A DNA stretch of 64,000 nucleotides from Anoplolepis gracilipes (GCF_047496725.1 NW_027328671.1:1-64000); one strand, 5' to 3'. Positions 35,230 through 47,438 are shown, counted from the stretch's first letter. A program made the numbers and translations. Notes: generated by a model not told the origin, from the sequence alone.

Positions 35230-35660
35230 ATTAATTTTGCTCCTATTTTGTATCCACTTTATGTATATCGTTTTAACGTTTCGCGATGCAAATTGAATCG
35301 CGCGATACAAATGAAACGTAACAGCTGTTTAAGGTTTCTTGATGAGAGGTGAGCATGATTTGCTTCTCAGGGCCATGCAGTTTCAAGTTCAAAAGCGTTA
35401 ACTCGCTACCGACGTAGGAAAATACCTGGTGGTAGCAATTAAGGACACTCGATAATGATGGAACTCTATGATGGAGCCGGGAACTCTGTAAGCTGCCGAG
35501 AGTAAATCTGTCACTGTCAGTTGTCGTCTATTCATTGGCCACGCTCGGAATAAAATAATTTAGTTATGGTACGATTAAAGCCACATTTCTTTAGAATGAC
35601 TTTCATTGAAAGACGTATCGCAGAATGCGCGACAAATTCAAAGACTCTTCAGGTAATAAT
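35230..35660 (+). other. Mixed-composition block with a possible micro-exon
   Basis: Complex sequence in AT surroundings. 35595-35652 lies between an acceptor-like TTTCTTTAG and a donor CAG-GTAATA and is open from ATG 35596 for 19 codons. This may be chance. Otherwise it is a candidate conserved non-coding element. Confidence 0.2.
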
Positions 35661-36370
35661 AATGAGGAGTTAGTGATAAATTTGTCAACATTTTCTGTGA
35701 AATTTAAATTATTTATTTTTAGAAAAATACAAGGCTAGAGAGATTTTGGAGAAATAATTAGAAGGTTGGCTTTTAAAAATTATTTAAATTTAGCAACAAT
35801 TTACAAAAGTCTGGAAGCAATATTTCTTTCTTTCACTTAAATTTAATTAATGTGTATTTGTATATTTAATTGACGTAATGGATTTTCAAGAATATTAATA
35901 TATATGTATATACATATATAGAGTGTTCTAAAATTACAGGATGTTTTTCATAGCAGATTCTCTAGCAAAAGTCCAACTTTTTTAAACTAAAGTATAATTT
36001 TTTTCAATTTTTTTTAATCATATATCTTTGTACAAGTAAATTCTAAATTAAAATTTTATTGAAGCAAATGTTGACGTAATTAACTGAAAAAGAGAGTTTT
36101 ATTTATATTTTTGAGTCCACCAAGTTTATGAAAAGTTCTTTTTTTATTTCTCTACAACTTGAAAATTATTGATGTCACAATATTCTTGTTAAGGAAAAAT
36201 TATCTCTAAATTGATGAGAACTTTACTATTTTACTAAAAGAATATTATATAATACATATATAGATATCATGTAAAATATTAAATGCTATTTTTTTCATGA
36301 AAAAAGCCTAATATTTAAACCTATCCATTTTATTTTTAGTTTATTTATGCGAAAAATTTGTTGAACATTT
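35661..36370. other. AT-rich stretch with one transposon-like end
   Basis: Near 35923 a TAGAGTGTTCTAAAATTACA sequence looks like a TA-flanked transposon terminus, but no inverted partner was found. The rest has no feature. Confidence 0.35.
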
Positions 36371-36770
36371 TGACACTATTTGCTTTCGAATGACTCGATC
36401 AGACCTTTCAAAACAGATTCACTTCAACGGCAGGTTGCGAATGTTAGTGATTCACTTTTTTCCCGTGTCTTTTTTTCATTCCTCGCATTTTCTCTCTCAT
36501 GTTTATCTCTCTCTTTCTCTCGAGTGTGGAACATCACCACGTGTAGGATTCTCAGCACCGTTGCTAGTCGATATACGTCGGATTTTGAGGGTGAAAAAAA
36601 ACTTCGTGTCTCATCGTGAGGACAAATCTAAAAGCACTATACACCCGGGATCGTGCCTGTCTGAAAAAAAAAGTGGGGTACTTTTTTTTTTCACTGCATC
36701 TCCAGTTTTATCTTTCGTGATGCAAACATTTTTTTCAATGATTTATATTGTTTTTATTTTCTGCTTTTAG
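36371..36770. other. Pyrimidine-rich block
   Basis: Moderate GC with CT-rich TCTCTCTTTCTCTC near 36510. The overlapping plus ORFs 36380-36619 and 36390-36770 are phenylalanine/serine-rich, as expected of pyrimidine-rich DNA, and are unrecognised. Confidence 0.3.
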
Positions 36771-36879
36771 TTTCTGAATTATTTTAATTAATACAAGTTT
36801 TTATGTATGCATATATATATTTTACATATATTTATTAAAAGAAAAATAAATAATACTAACTTTTTAAATTACGAATATA

Positions 36880-37400
36880 AAAGACACATAACTAACAGAA
36901 ACTTACTGAAAGAATATAAGAATTTTATTAACTAATTGTTTGGATATATTTTATTCTTGCATATGATGACAAATACGAGAAAATTGCTTCTATGATAATA
37001 ATATATTTAAAATAATAACAATAATATATTAAGAAAAATAAGTAAAAAGAGAATAAAATACACAACTAAATTTATTAAAAGAATATAAGAATTCCAATAA
37101 ATTATTGTTTCAAAATATTTTATCTTTGCATATTATGACAAATGTTTCGCGAGAAAATTGTTTTTATGGTGATAATAATATATTTAAAAAATAAAAAAAA
37201 AAAATAGAATAAAATACACAACTAAATTTATTTAAAAAATATATAAATTCTGATAAATTATTGTTATAATAATATATATTTAGAAAAAATTAATAAAAAG
37301 ATACGCGCGAATAACACAATTAAAATTATTGAAGGAATATAAAAATTCTATAATAAATCACTTTTTCGAGATATTTTATGCTTGCACATATTATAACATA
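36880..37400. repeat. ~165-bp tandem repeat, about 3.5 copies
   Basis: AATATAAGAATTTTATTAA and variants recur at ~36913, 37082, 37239 and 37336, each followed by ATTGTTT and an ATATTTTATxxTTGCATAT segment. The third unit is internally deleted (97-bp spacing). Confidence 0.75.
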
Positions 37401-37439
37401 CTTTACATTTGATAAAAATGTATACATTTTTGATTGACG

Positions 37440-38060
37440 TGAAGAATGTTTATATTTCGAATATCTCCTCGCGAGAAACAAGCAGGAGGATGAATCGTCG
37501 AGACGAAACGATTCGACATTACGGCGAGCATGGCGTTGCATAACATGTCGTTGACCACGCTGGATTACTCACGGTACTTCTTCTCGAGCGACCTTGGATC
37601 ACAATCGAGTCTTCTTTGTAGACCGGTGCGATCCTGTACTCGGTTGTTGGGCAATCATCGACGACGACGACGAGAACGGGAAGGGCAATGCACCTGGTTG
37701 CAACGAGCCGGTTGCAGGCCAGACGGCTATGCATTTGGAGAACAATAGCGCGCTAATAGTATCATGCGATCGAACTTTTACGCTTTTGTGGAATAAATAA
37801 CAGTTGATATATTTCGCTCGAAACGAAGATAAATCTATAAAACCGAGTTTTTGCGAATCGCGAATGCATTCAGTTGCGGATGCGTCTGTGGAATGCGACG
37901 CGTAAAATGCATACAACAATAACGCAATGACATTTCGCGTACGCGTTCCTGGTGTTTTTTAACACGCGTTCCGAGAAATCTCTTGATCTGTGGTTAGAGT
38001 TTTCGATGTAACTGTGTAATTCCCGGCGAGATATGCACATATACTATCGTTACAGGTGAC
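37440..38060. promoter_or_regulatory. CpG-containing island
   Basis: Complex sequence including GACGACGACGACGAG near 37658 and paired CGAGCCGGTTGCAGGCC. Small ORFs on both strands (37530-37748 and 37594-37800 plus; 37519-37734 and 37599-37919 minus) overlap, so at most one could be real, and none is recognised. An ATG at 37530 has good context (GAGCATGG). Confidence 0.3.
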
Positions 38061-38141
38061 TGCTACTTGACAGAAGAAACGTCAAGCGCGAGAGTATATA
38101 TTTTATAATACATTTTTTATAAATGATGACTTTTTTAGATA

Positions 38142-38672
38142 ATTTTTCGATTTCTTTCACTGCAGGAAAAATGGAAAATTAATTTGGAAAAATTAAAAAC
38201 ACTTATTGTACTTGATAAATAATTATGAAAGAAATAATACAAAACAGAAATTATTTTAACTTTTAATTATTTATTCAAAAAAATTTTAAAATATTTTAAA
38301 CTAAATTTTAATAATTCACATCTGATTGCATCAATATATAAAATAGAATTTTATGAAAATATAGATTATGCAATTGATTGTGGATTATTAAAACTCTTAT
38401 ATAAGAAAAATCGTGAAATTTCCCGATTTCGAATTCTTTTACTGAAGGAAAAATGGAAAATTTGGAAAAATTGAAAACACTTATTTTTTTGATAAATAAT
38501 TATAAAAAAAATATATAAAATAGTTTAAACTAAAATTTAATAATTCACATCTAATTGCAACAATGTATATATAAAATGCAATTTTTCAAAAAGTGTAGAT
38601 GTATTATATATTGCATTTGGTTGTCGATTATTAAAATTAAAACTTTTATTCAAGAAAAATTGTGAAGCAATA
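38142..38672. repeat. Direct duplication of a ~270-bp unit
   Basis: AGGAAAAATGGAAAATT at ~38165 and ~38449, followed in both by AAAACACTTATT, a TTTAATAATTCACATCT block and a TTTTATxCAAGAAAAAT-type end. Adjacent units in head-to-tail order. Confidence 0.75.
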
Positions 38673-38689
38673 AAATTCCTTTGATTGCG

Positions 38690-39127
38690 GCAAAAATTTT
38701 ATGACAAAGAAATCGCGCTATTGTTATCTGATTGTGTTGGAGTTGGCAACGTTTCTTGAGAGACTAGCTACAATAACAGTATCTTGTACTTCAGTATCTA
38801 ATCTTCTGCAGTGGATAATAGAGATCTAAGAGATCGTTGAACTTTATTCGCATCTCGGGGAGATTCACAATTGAGTATTCACGATACCAAGAACTCGTGA
38901 CATTTAACGCGAACTTCAATGACAGAAGACTTAAAAGAGGAGGAGTCTTTATTAATACATTTAAATTAAATTAAAGCTTGTCGTGTATATGTACAAACTC
39001 TAATAATAATTTACTAGATTTTTTAGGGCCTGTAGAGCTCTTATGAATATTCTGTAGAATTATAGAAACTGCAAAATATCTCTCAAAATTTATTTTATAT
39101 GTGTAAATATAAAATAATGTATATCTT
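38690..39127. other. Mixed sequence
   Basis: A GC-richer stretch to ~38945 and then AT-rich. No feature identified. Confidence 0.4.
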
Positions 39128-39400
39128 AGACAGCACACAATATTATGATAAATATTTTTATTCTTTTTATTTAATTTTTTTTTTAAATATTGTATAAATA
39201 TTTTATGCATATTTTATATACATTAAGAGAAAAATCATAAAATCTGTTCGACATATTATTAACAATAAGATATAGATAAAATATTTTGTATATATAATAT
39301 TTATGATAAGTAAAAAAAATAAATATTTACTGGGATATTTATGGGATAAATTTTTATGATTTATCCAATCTAAGATTAAATAAAAATATTAAAATAATTA
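39128..39400 (-). mobile_element. Family Z copy
   Basis: Starts AGACAGCACACAATATTATG. The interior contains AGAAAAATCATAAAATCTG and TTTATGATTTATCCAATCTA, as in the reverse-oriented Z copies. The far end is lost. Confidence 0.6.
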
Positions 39401-40740
39401 CTATCTTTAAGAGCAAAAAAGCTCGTTTGAAAGAAATCTCGAATTGAGATTTATTTAGTAAAAGACCAAAAAATATTATATATATAGTATAAAAGCAAAC
39501 AATTTCAAAAGACAGACTATATAATAATCTAAATTAATTAATAGCATTGAATTTTCTACGTCGGAAAATTCTCAAGAAGAGCAACCTCGTTTTTATAAAG
39601 TGGAACACGTTACTAAAATGTCGTAATTAAATTTTCGAGATCGCAGCATTATATTCAAACGTTCTTTCTTCTTTCCTATTTATAATCGTCTCTGCCGTTT
39701 CAGATCGATCAAGCTGAATGTTTAAACGAGCTTAATTCGATTCGCGAATCCAAGGATTCTGCATAATGTAACTCGCGTCTCCGTTCGCGAACGAGCGCCA
39801 ATTAACGAAAGCGAATTAACATCCGGCATCTCGCATTTGTGGAAATGCACTTTTTCCGACGTGCAAGTCAAGACGTGAAAATTTTATCCAATTAAACGTC
39901 GTTTTCGAGACTTTAGAGAAACGCATAGATCAATTTGCTGATATAACGTGTCTATCCTCGAAAAAAGATAGTCTGGTATAATTACAACTTTTGAAACGCT
40001 TGTGTCGATTAATACTGCAATTGTCAATCGATTATACAATTAATTAAAAAATAATTTTTTTAACACAGGAGCAAAACTTTTTGTTTGACGTTAAATATTC
40101 TGATTCTGCTTTCCAAATTTTGTCGCAAAAAGAGGACTATTTTGTTATTTAAAATGTATTTTGTTATTTAAAAGAAAATTTCTTTTAATTATTCTAAACT
40201 TTTTTAATATTATTTAATTATTTAGTAACTATATAGTGTAAATTAAATAAAATATAATAAAATAATCTCTTCTGGACTAAAAATTTTTCAAAATTGTGAC
40301 GTGATAGAACACTTTGAAACTTGATATTGTATTCGACATAAAAAATTGACGAAAGTGATTAATATTGAATGCTTTTTTTGTTGAATTATTATCTTCATAT
40401 TCATCATTGATCGATTGGTTTTTTAATTCAAGAAAATATAAATATAAAATATATTTTCAAATATTTACAGATATGTCCGTATTTGTATTTTAATTTTATT
40501 GAAAATTTGTTTTATTTCTTTACTAGCAATGTTATATTTTCTTTTATTGACATTTTGTAGATATTTTATTTTATCTAAAAAGATATATCAATTATTATAA
40601 TTTAAAAATATGCATTCTTTATATATATATTGAAACTTTTAAGTAAGAGTGTAATATTTTGTGTGTCTCATTATAAGAGAAACTTCATCTTTAATAAGAT
40701 TTATCTCAGATGGTAGAATTTATATCCACATCTTACATTT
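39401..40740. other. AT-rich with GC-richer island at 39660-39970
   Basis: The island has TTCGCGAATCC and GTTCGCGAACGAGCG palindromic pieces. No ORF. The rest is AT desert. Confidence 0.35.
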
Positions 40741-41510
40741 ACGTAGTGTAATTATCAACATTCCGCGTATGCATAATGCAATTAATTCGCACGGTTTAAT
40801 AAGTCGAGAGTAGTAACACAACCACAGGAAAGCAGATGCGCTCTCTATCGAGACAAGAATCAGTTTTCACGGAATGAATGGCACAAGAGAGAGTACATGT
40901 GCTTTGCGATAAGCAATGATAGTGACGTATTCATTTCGTACGTATTTCCAAAATACAACTGCAGTTACAAAGAAAATATATAAAAATATGAAGTACAGGC
41001 AGAGAGAGAGAGAGAGAGAGAGGGATTGAAAAAAGTATCGCGAAAAATGTTGTCATTTACATCGAAAACTTGATTTTGCTTTTTCAATCTAAGAGAGATA
41101 TCTGTATGTCGATACGATCAATCTTCATTCGAGAGCATTATTCGTCCGGCAAAGTTTGAAAAAGAAACATCGCGGTTTATATCGGACCGCGAAAAATTAC
41201 GAAGCGAGACAGGAGAGTAGTTTTGACAAAGTTTATTTTCTCGTTTCGCTTTTACATCGCGCAAATTAAATATCCTTCGGAAATCGGCTTATCAAGGATC
41301 AACTTCGCATTAACGTCACATCGTCTCGCGATGCGAGCCAGCTATCATTCGTCAAAGTCAATTTCGCCCGCGGAGCCAATGGCAGGAATTAAACTTCTGC
41401 GGTATAACTTCCGCAATATAAGTACATCACCGCGTATTAGAAGCACATTGTACATCGAAACGAGTTTTCTGTCAGAAATGTTGGACGGTTAATAAACGGA
41501 TGTTAATTGC
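40741..41510 (+). promoter_or_regulatory. GC-richer island with (GA)n and an unrecognised 89-codon ORF
   Basis: Includes a GA tract at 41001-41022 and, downstream, a plus ORF 41223-41492 (MTKFIFSFRFYIAQIKYPSE...). The ORF has more balanced composition than most chance frames here, but I recognise no family. Regulatory island or exon: undecided. Confidence 0.3.
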
Positions 41511-41613
41511 GTCCGATATAAAAGATGTGTAAATTTTTTAATATTGATACTTGAATACTAAATTATATTTGCAAAATTCATTTACAAATAATTTAACTGT
41601 TGCAAGGTATTTG

Positions 41614-43855
41614 CACTACGCAAAAAAAAAATTAAAGGGCCACTTCCTTCCATATAAAAGAAGGCTAATTTTCAAGTAGTTGTAACTTCCTTAAAAATAA
41701 TCGAAATAAAATCAATAAAAAAGCGTTTTAAAGCTTTGAAGTTTCTAGTTTTAGATCAAAGGATGTTTAGTATCTATTTTTAAAAATATAGGAATTTAAA
41801 AAGATTTGCACAGATTATTCTGATACATGTTCAGAGACTTATAAAAAAATCTGGAGTTGATTCACTGAAGCAATCAAAAGTTATAAGGATTTTAATTTGC
41901 AATGAATTTCCCCGTCGATATTATTATAAATATAATTATTTTGTGGAGCTAATTATAAGTAAAAGTATTAATATGATTATAAATATAATTATTTATATAA
42001 ATAAGTATAAATATAATTATTTCTGTCCTTTTTAGCCGTTAAATTGATACGATTACAGATTTTCTATCTTATAAAAAACCTGTGATCGTGTTGATTTAAG
42101 AGCTAAAATAGATAGAAATAATAATAGGAATTTATTCAAAATTTGCAAAAGTATAGTTTAAATATAAAGGAAATATTTAATCACATAGTTTTTGGTCAGG
42201 TACTGACTGGTTCGAAAAGATATTAAATATAATTGTCTCAATTTCGCCCTATTATCCGAAATGACATATTATTTATTGTGAAAACGTGGCAACATAACAT
42301 TCAGCTGACATCTTCTTTTGACATTTTAAATAACCTATCTTTTCATCTGAAGAAGCCTCTATATACAAACGTGTAAGCGAGAAGCGACTAGGCCTCATAT
42401 GTTAATTTGCAATTTGACAACTTATGGCAAATTACCATGTTGCCACATTTCTTTCTTCTCAGACAAATGACAAATTATTAAATTTATCGAAGAAATAGTT
42501 AAAAATCTTCTATATTTTGTCATTATTCACTATTATAATTTTTATTCTGACATTTTAAATTACTCTGTACGAGTAAATTCTTTTATTTTTGTAATTAAAA
42601 TTTTGTGCTGTAATGTTGAAATCGAAGTACCGTCAATGATAAAAGTTTCTCATTATAATTTAAGAAACACGAAAATTGTCCAAAAAAAAGCAACAGAAGT
42701 TCGAAAATACATTTCTACACTCTAGCTATGAATAAATAACAAGATTTTATGTAATCTTTATAATAATCATATATTAAGATATATGAGAAAAGTATATATT
42801 CGTCAATTTCGACTACTTTTTGCTCCGATTGTAGGTGCTAAATATCCTTAAATGAATTTTAATTTTTTTTTATTTTTATTTTTGTTACAAAATTACATTG
42901 TAAGAAAGCGACGTCCGTCGATTAAACAAATTTTTTACAAGTTTGTCCAAGAATACCGAATTAAAAAAAAATCCTAGCACAATTTTATTAATTATTAGGT
43001 ATTAAAGAGCAGAGTTTAGGCTTTTTTTTAACGAATGTTCTATAATTTTTTTTCGCCGAGATATTCATTATTAAAGCAAAATCAAGCTATTGACTTTGAA
43101 CGCTTATAATTAGTAAAAAAATGATCCTACAATAATCATTAATTTAAGTTTTTGAAATGTACAAAAAAAGACATTTAACACTTTGGCCTTTTGTACGAGT
43201 AACTGGAATGCTTTTTACTTGTAAATGTTGTAGAGTTTATAAAAATTTTAACGTTTTTTTGTTAACTTTCTAATTGATTTAAATAATTGATTTAAATAAA
43301 AAAGATAAAAGTGCAATTTTTACTTAATTTTTAAGTAACAATTACGCTTTGAAAATGAATAATAAAAAACGATCAGAGCATTTTAAAGTGCTAACTTTTT
43401 TCTTTAAAATGCTTTTTTTAATGATTATTGAACGGTCATTTTTTTAATTGTTATAAGCGTTCAAAGTCAATAGCTCGATTTTGCTTTTATAATAAATATC
43501 TTGGGGAAAAACCATCATAGAATATTCGTTAAAAAAAGAAATTGAAGCTAAAACTCTGCTCTTTAACACCCAATTAATAAAATTGTGCTAGTATTTTTTT
43601 TTTAAATTCAGTATTCTTGGACAAACTTTTAAAAAATTTGTTCAATCGACGGACGTCGCTTTCTTACAATGTAATTTTGTAATAAATAGAAAGAATTGAA
43701 ATTCATTTAAAGATTTTAAAATTAGAAACTTCAAGCTTTGAAACACTTTTTTATTGATCTTATTTCGATAATTTTTAAGAAAATTACAATTATTTGAAAA
43801 TTGCTTTTTTTTTATATGGAAAAAAGTGACTCTTCAATTATTTTTTTGCGTAGTG
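41614..43855. mobile_element. Family Y element with nested X insertion (Y3)
   Basis: Bounded by CACTACGCAAAAA at 41614 and TTTTTTTGCGTAGTG ending at 43855. Without the X insertion (~1.09 kb) the element is ~1.15 kb, like Y2. The arms again are long inverted repeats; the left block with GCGACGTCCGTCGATT (42908) mirrors the right block with GACGGACGTCGC (43649). No transposase frame. Confidence 0.8.
41761..42847 (+). mobile_element. Family X element nested in Y3 (X2)
   Basis: Ends GGATGTTTAGTATCTA and, inverted, GGATATTTAGCACCTA. TTAA follows on the right (42848-42851); the left flank is CAAA, a mutated TTAA. Highly similar to X1 over its length, with short indels. The interrupted Y sequence (TCTTTAAATGAATTT) is intact in Y1a and Y2. 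Confidence 0.85.
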
Positions 43856-43859
43856 TATT

Positions 43860-44552
43860 TAAAGATGATGTACCTTTTTATATTAAATTTTATACTCTAC
43901 GAAATAATTTCGCGAGAACATTAATCCAGGAAGTCTATTCTGGGTTTGCGTTAAATATTATCAGGAACATTTGATACATGGAAATCAATATTTATTCAAT
44001 ATTAAGAATAAAATATAATAATTATTCAGAATAAAATAAATTTAAAACATTCATTAAAACAACAATTTTACTTCTTTCTAGGAAAAACGACTTTCGATTA
44101 AGATTATTAAATAATAATCTTAATCATTGAAAATCATTTTTCTAGATAGAAGTGAAATTGTTGTTTTAATTTTTAATGAATGTTTTTAATATATTTTATT
44201 TTTTATAATTATTATATTTCATTCTTAATATTTATTATACAGGGCGAATATCTCAACGAAAAAAAATTGTAGAACATTCATTTAAAAAAAATTAAAGCTA
44301 AAACTCTACTCTTTAACACCCAATTAATGAAATCGTATTAGGATTTTTTTTTTAATTCGGTATTCTTGGACAAATTTTTGAAAAATTTTTTCAATCGACG
44401 GACGTCGCTTTTTTACAATGTAATTTTGTAACGAATAGAAAGAATTGAAATTCATTTAAAGATTTTAAAACCAGAAACTTCAAGCTGTGAAAAGTGGTCC
44501 TTTAATTTTTTGCGTATTGTATATATTAATGTAAAAATGAATGGTAATTTAT
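43860..44552 (-). mobile_element. Inverted copy of the 17.8-18.46 kb locus
   Basis: Reverse complement of 17766-18463 at high similarity, including the hairpin (here ~43994-44243), the non-repeat spacer (ACCCAGAATAGACTTCCTGG type) and ~30 bp beyond the Y terminus (up to GAATGGTAATTTA). Adjacent Y-terminal sequence at 43757-43855 also corresponds to 18464-18565, so the paired block is ~800 bp. Confidence 0.85.
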
Positions 44553-44610
44553 GTTTTTAATATATTTTATTTTTTATAATTATTATATTTCATTCTTAAT
44601 ATTTATTATA

Positions 44611-44774
44611 CAGGGCGTCCCGTAAAGATTGAATCAACGTTCGTGAGCAGGTAGAGCGCATTAAATTGAATAGAAAAGTCCTTTACCATTTTGTGATTTT
44701 CACAATAATTATTAAAATATTAATTAAAAATGCTCAGCGAAAAGCGCTTGATTCAATCTTTACGAGACACCCTG
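44611..44774. mobile_element. 164-bp MITE with 27-bp terminal inverted repeats
   Basis: Left end CAGGGCGTCCCGTAAAG and right end (inverted) CAGGGTGTCTCGTAAAG, both continuing through ATTGAATCAA, with two mismatches in 27 bp. It is flanked by TA on both sides, as expected for Tc1/mariner-type insertion. Too short for any protein. Confidence 0.85.
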
Positions 44775-44884
44775 TATATGGTGTCTCTCTCTAGGGTGTC
44801 TATTTATTACATATGATGTTTATTACATATGGTTATTATATATGGTATGGGAAAATATTTTTTATTCTTAATATTTGTTATATA

Positions 44885-45420
44885 GTATATTTTCTCTAGA
44901 AAACTCTGAATTTCTCAGGCTTTTTTTTAATGGAAATTCTCATAGAATTTTATCGAGACTCGAAAATTAAAAAAAAATTTTTTTTTTGATAATTTTGCTT
45001 TTATATTGTACTTAAACTAATGATTCGCTAATAAAGCAAAAAAAAAAGATTTTAGATTTTTAAAGTACATTATAAAAATATACCTTTATCTCTGTTTACA
45101 TAGTAAAATAACAAACTATTGAATACGCAGTATATATTTTTTATTGTAATTACAGTGATAAAAAATGAAAATGTTATCCAAGTGAAAAATATTTATATCA
45201 GTTTTGAAAAGCATTGGATAAATAAAAAAAAGAATATATATAATAAAAAATGTTATTTTCTAGAAAATTGCACAAAAAATCCTAAAAATATTCTCTTTAC
45301 CTGAAATTTTGAATAAAAAACCTAGGAGAATTTTCAAAGATCTTTTACAAAGTTTGAGTAGACAATCCTGTTGAGCTTTATGAAATATTAAAAAAAAAAC
45401 AGATTCTTTCTTTATTTCTA
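44885..45420 (+). repeat. Family W dispersed repeat
   Basis: CATAGAATTTTATCGAGACTC, TTGATAATTTTGCTTTTAT, TTTTAAAGTACATTATA and TTGAATAAAAA blocks in the same order as at 27220-28110 and 48465-48800. Diverged, ends unclear. Confidence 0.55.
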
Positions 45421-45429
45421 AATCGAAAC

Positions 45430-45684
45430 CCGTTAAAAGCAGGTTCTTCCATATCGCATAAATTCAATTATCCTCGTCAACAACGTCGCTCCAAGTTGCA
45501 AATGCAAAAGAAAAAAATGCGCAAACACAGAGGAGGTATTATTTCTGGCAACGACTAAAAACTCTGACGAGAAACGCCACTTACCTCTACGTTACATCCT
45601 CATTCGTGCCCGCGATAAAAAAAGAAACTCCGACATCTCTCGCTTAATGGGATTAGCTTCCTTGCGGGATAGATCCATCCGCAT

Positions 45685-45740
<56 letters not shown>

Positions 45741-45880
45741 GGCGTCGCCTAATTAATAAAATAAATCAGCCAGTGCGACGACCCCGGGCATCAGAGGCGA
45801 ACCTGACTAACTGGCTGACTGACATGGCACCTGACGTCGGCCGATTGTCAAATTACAAGGAGATCGCGAATATCTGATGG
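45430..45880. promoter_or_regulatory. GC-richer block with long (GA)n tract
   Basis: Mixed composition with a pure GA tract at 45687-45738. The plus ORF 45647-45877 is built on the RERERE translation of this tract and is rejected as a gene. Together with the next block it forms the strongest CpG island in the right half. Confidence 0.35.
45687..45738. repeat. (GA)n tract, longest in window
   Basis: About 26 uninterrupted GA units. Confidence 0.97.
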
Positions 45881-45892
45881 CCCATGTGTGTG

Positions 45893-45913
45893 TATATATA
45901 TATATATATATAT
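45893..45913. repeat. (TA)n microsatellite
   Basis: About ten TA units just before the CpG-rich block. Confidence 0.9.
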
Positions 45914-45929
45914 GTACATGATCGGAGGA

Positions 45930-46209
45930 GGGGTTGGGGAAAAGGGGGGCGGGCGTCGCGACGCCGGCGTCGAGGATCGCGCAGAATCCGACGTGGATCT
46001 CCCACCCCGAGTGGCGCGGGCGCCGTCGACCCCTACCCCTTTTTCCCTACCTACCTACCTGCAACCCTTCCGCGATGGCTTGACGTTACGTCATTCGAGT
46101 CCCGGACTCCGACGACGGCGATCGGCGTGGTCGGTCCTTCGACTTCCGCTTCCGGCTCCCGCTCGCACGAGACTTGCGAGGACGTGGAAGGATCCAGTTC
46201 TGTTACCAG
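45930..46209 (+). CDS. Candidate coding exon in CpG island, unrecognised
   Basis: CpG-rich 280-bp block ending at CCAG followed by GTAAAG (GT at 46210-46211), a consensus donor. The frame that runs into the donor in phase 2 is open across the whole block and ends ...SHETCEDVEGSSSVT, a serine/threonine-rich, plausibly disordered segment. Its first in-frame ATG is at 45884 in TA-repeat DNA, so the true start is unclear. A second plus frame (45888-46313) and a minus frame (46051-46248) are also open, as is common in GC-rich DNA. No family recognised. Confidence 0.3.
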
Positions 46210-46473
46210 GTAAAGCCACCGGCTCTCTCGCTTCTTATTCCCTCCCACGAGCGTGTTGTAGCTTCAACTTTATATCCGCGGGGCGATATTATATTATAGT
46301 TTGGATTAACTGAGTGTCTTTCCATCAGTTTTATATCTGTCATATTTTTCGCGTAGATAACAATCCTATTTATCAAAATTTTAATTTGCCCTCGACGTGT
46401 CAGTTTCTTTTCAATTTTGAAAACACTACAAATACACAATTCCCTAATGACGTCATTCTTTTCTTAAATGTCA

Positions 46474-46523
<50 letters not shown>

Positions 46524-47438
46524 TAACTAACATTAATTATCGTGCATAAAGAAATTTCATTTTTTGACATTCCAAAATGTGACTTGTCAAATGTCTGACT
46601 GTAGATTTTATTTCTTAGCTGTTTATCTCCAACGCACTCGACTTTATAATTGAGTGCTCTTACACTCTCATACATTCGAAAGAGAGAGAATGGTAGAATT
46701 TTAGACATTAATCGATACAGAGTTGAATGAAAATGTGTATTGTGAATGTATAGGATACACATGTGTTAGTGACAAAGGAATTTGAGATCATTTTTTCGAA
46801 ACCGAGATGAAAGTGAAGAAATTGATAGTGGAAGGCCGTAAGATACCTGTTGCACGTTGCTTCGAAGCAGCTGTGACCGGCAAGATTGTCCCGTAATAAG
46901 ACGGCACTTTTCCTGAAATAGCTGTTTTATTCAAATATAATGGCATACACACGCACACACGTGCACGTTGTTATTACGTCAAACGTTGTCTAATCTGTCA
47001 ACCTACAGCTGCGTAGTCATCGTGTGTCTCGAAGCTAAATCTTTTTATTTAAACGCAAAGAACATTTCTGTAGAGAAAATCTGCCAAGACTCCATAGTTT
47101 GAAACTGTGATTGATTATCTACCAAACGTATTATTATCTTGGATATGTATTGTATATATATATGTATAAATCAAAATGCATTGATACAACCATTGAAAAA
47201 TGCATTGAAAAATTGCGGCTTCGACAAATTTCAATTTTTCTTGGTCGATTTTTGTCATCGATCAATGTTTACGCACTTTATGCAATTTTGACAACTGATT
47301 TATTTTCTGCAAAATCAAATATTTGCAAAAAGGCTGTTCAAATATTTATAAACTGCAAAGATATTTTAATTTCTTTTTTATGTTTAATAGAGCATTTATA
47401 TTTTTCTTAGTAGAAATTATTTAATGCAAATAATCAAA
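46210..47438. other. AT-rich with microsatellite and a GC-richer patch
   Basis: Contains a (TA)n at 46479-46519 and a mixed patch at 46780-47040 (CGAAGCAGCTGTGACCGG and a CACACGCACACACG run). The plus ORF 47111-47410 (99 codons, I/K/F-rich) is unrecognised and probably chance. Confidence 0.4.
46479..46519. repeat. (TA)n microsatellite
   Basis: About 20 TA units. Confidence 0.95.

Noticed and set aside
35923..35950. Transposon-like terminus TAGAGTGTTCTAAAATTACA
   Set aside because: No inverted partner found up to 1 kb away; a similar TAGAGTGTTCAACG at 4741 also has no partner. Not enough to call an element.
45647..45877. 76-codon ORF with RERERE core
   Set aside because: Translation of the (GA)n tract at 45687-45738.
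45888..46313. 141-codon plus-strand ORF starting MCIYIYIYMYM
   Set aside because: It starts inside a TA repeat and overlaps another open plus frame and a minus frame. It crosses the donor at 46210 and continues into AT-rich DNA. A frame artefact of GC-rich sequence.
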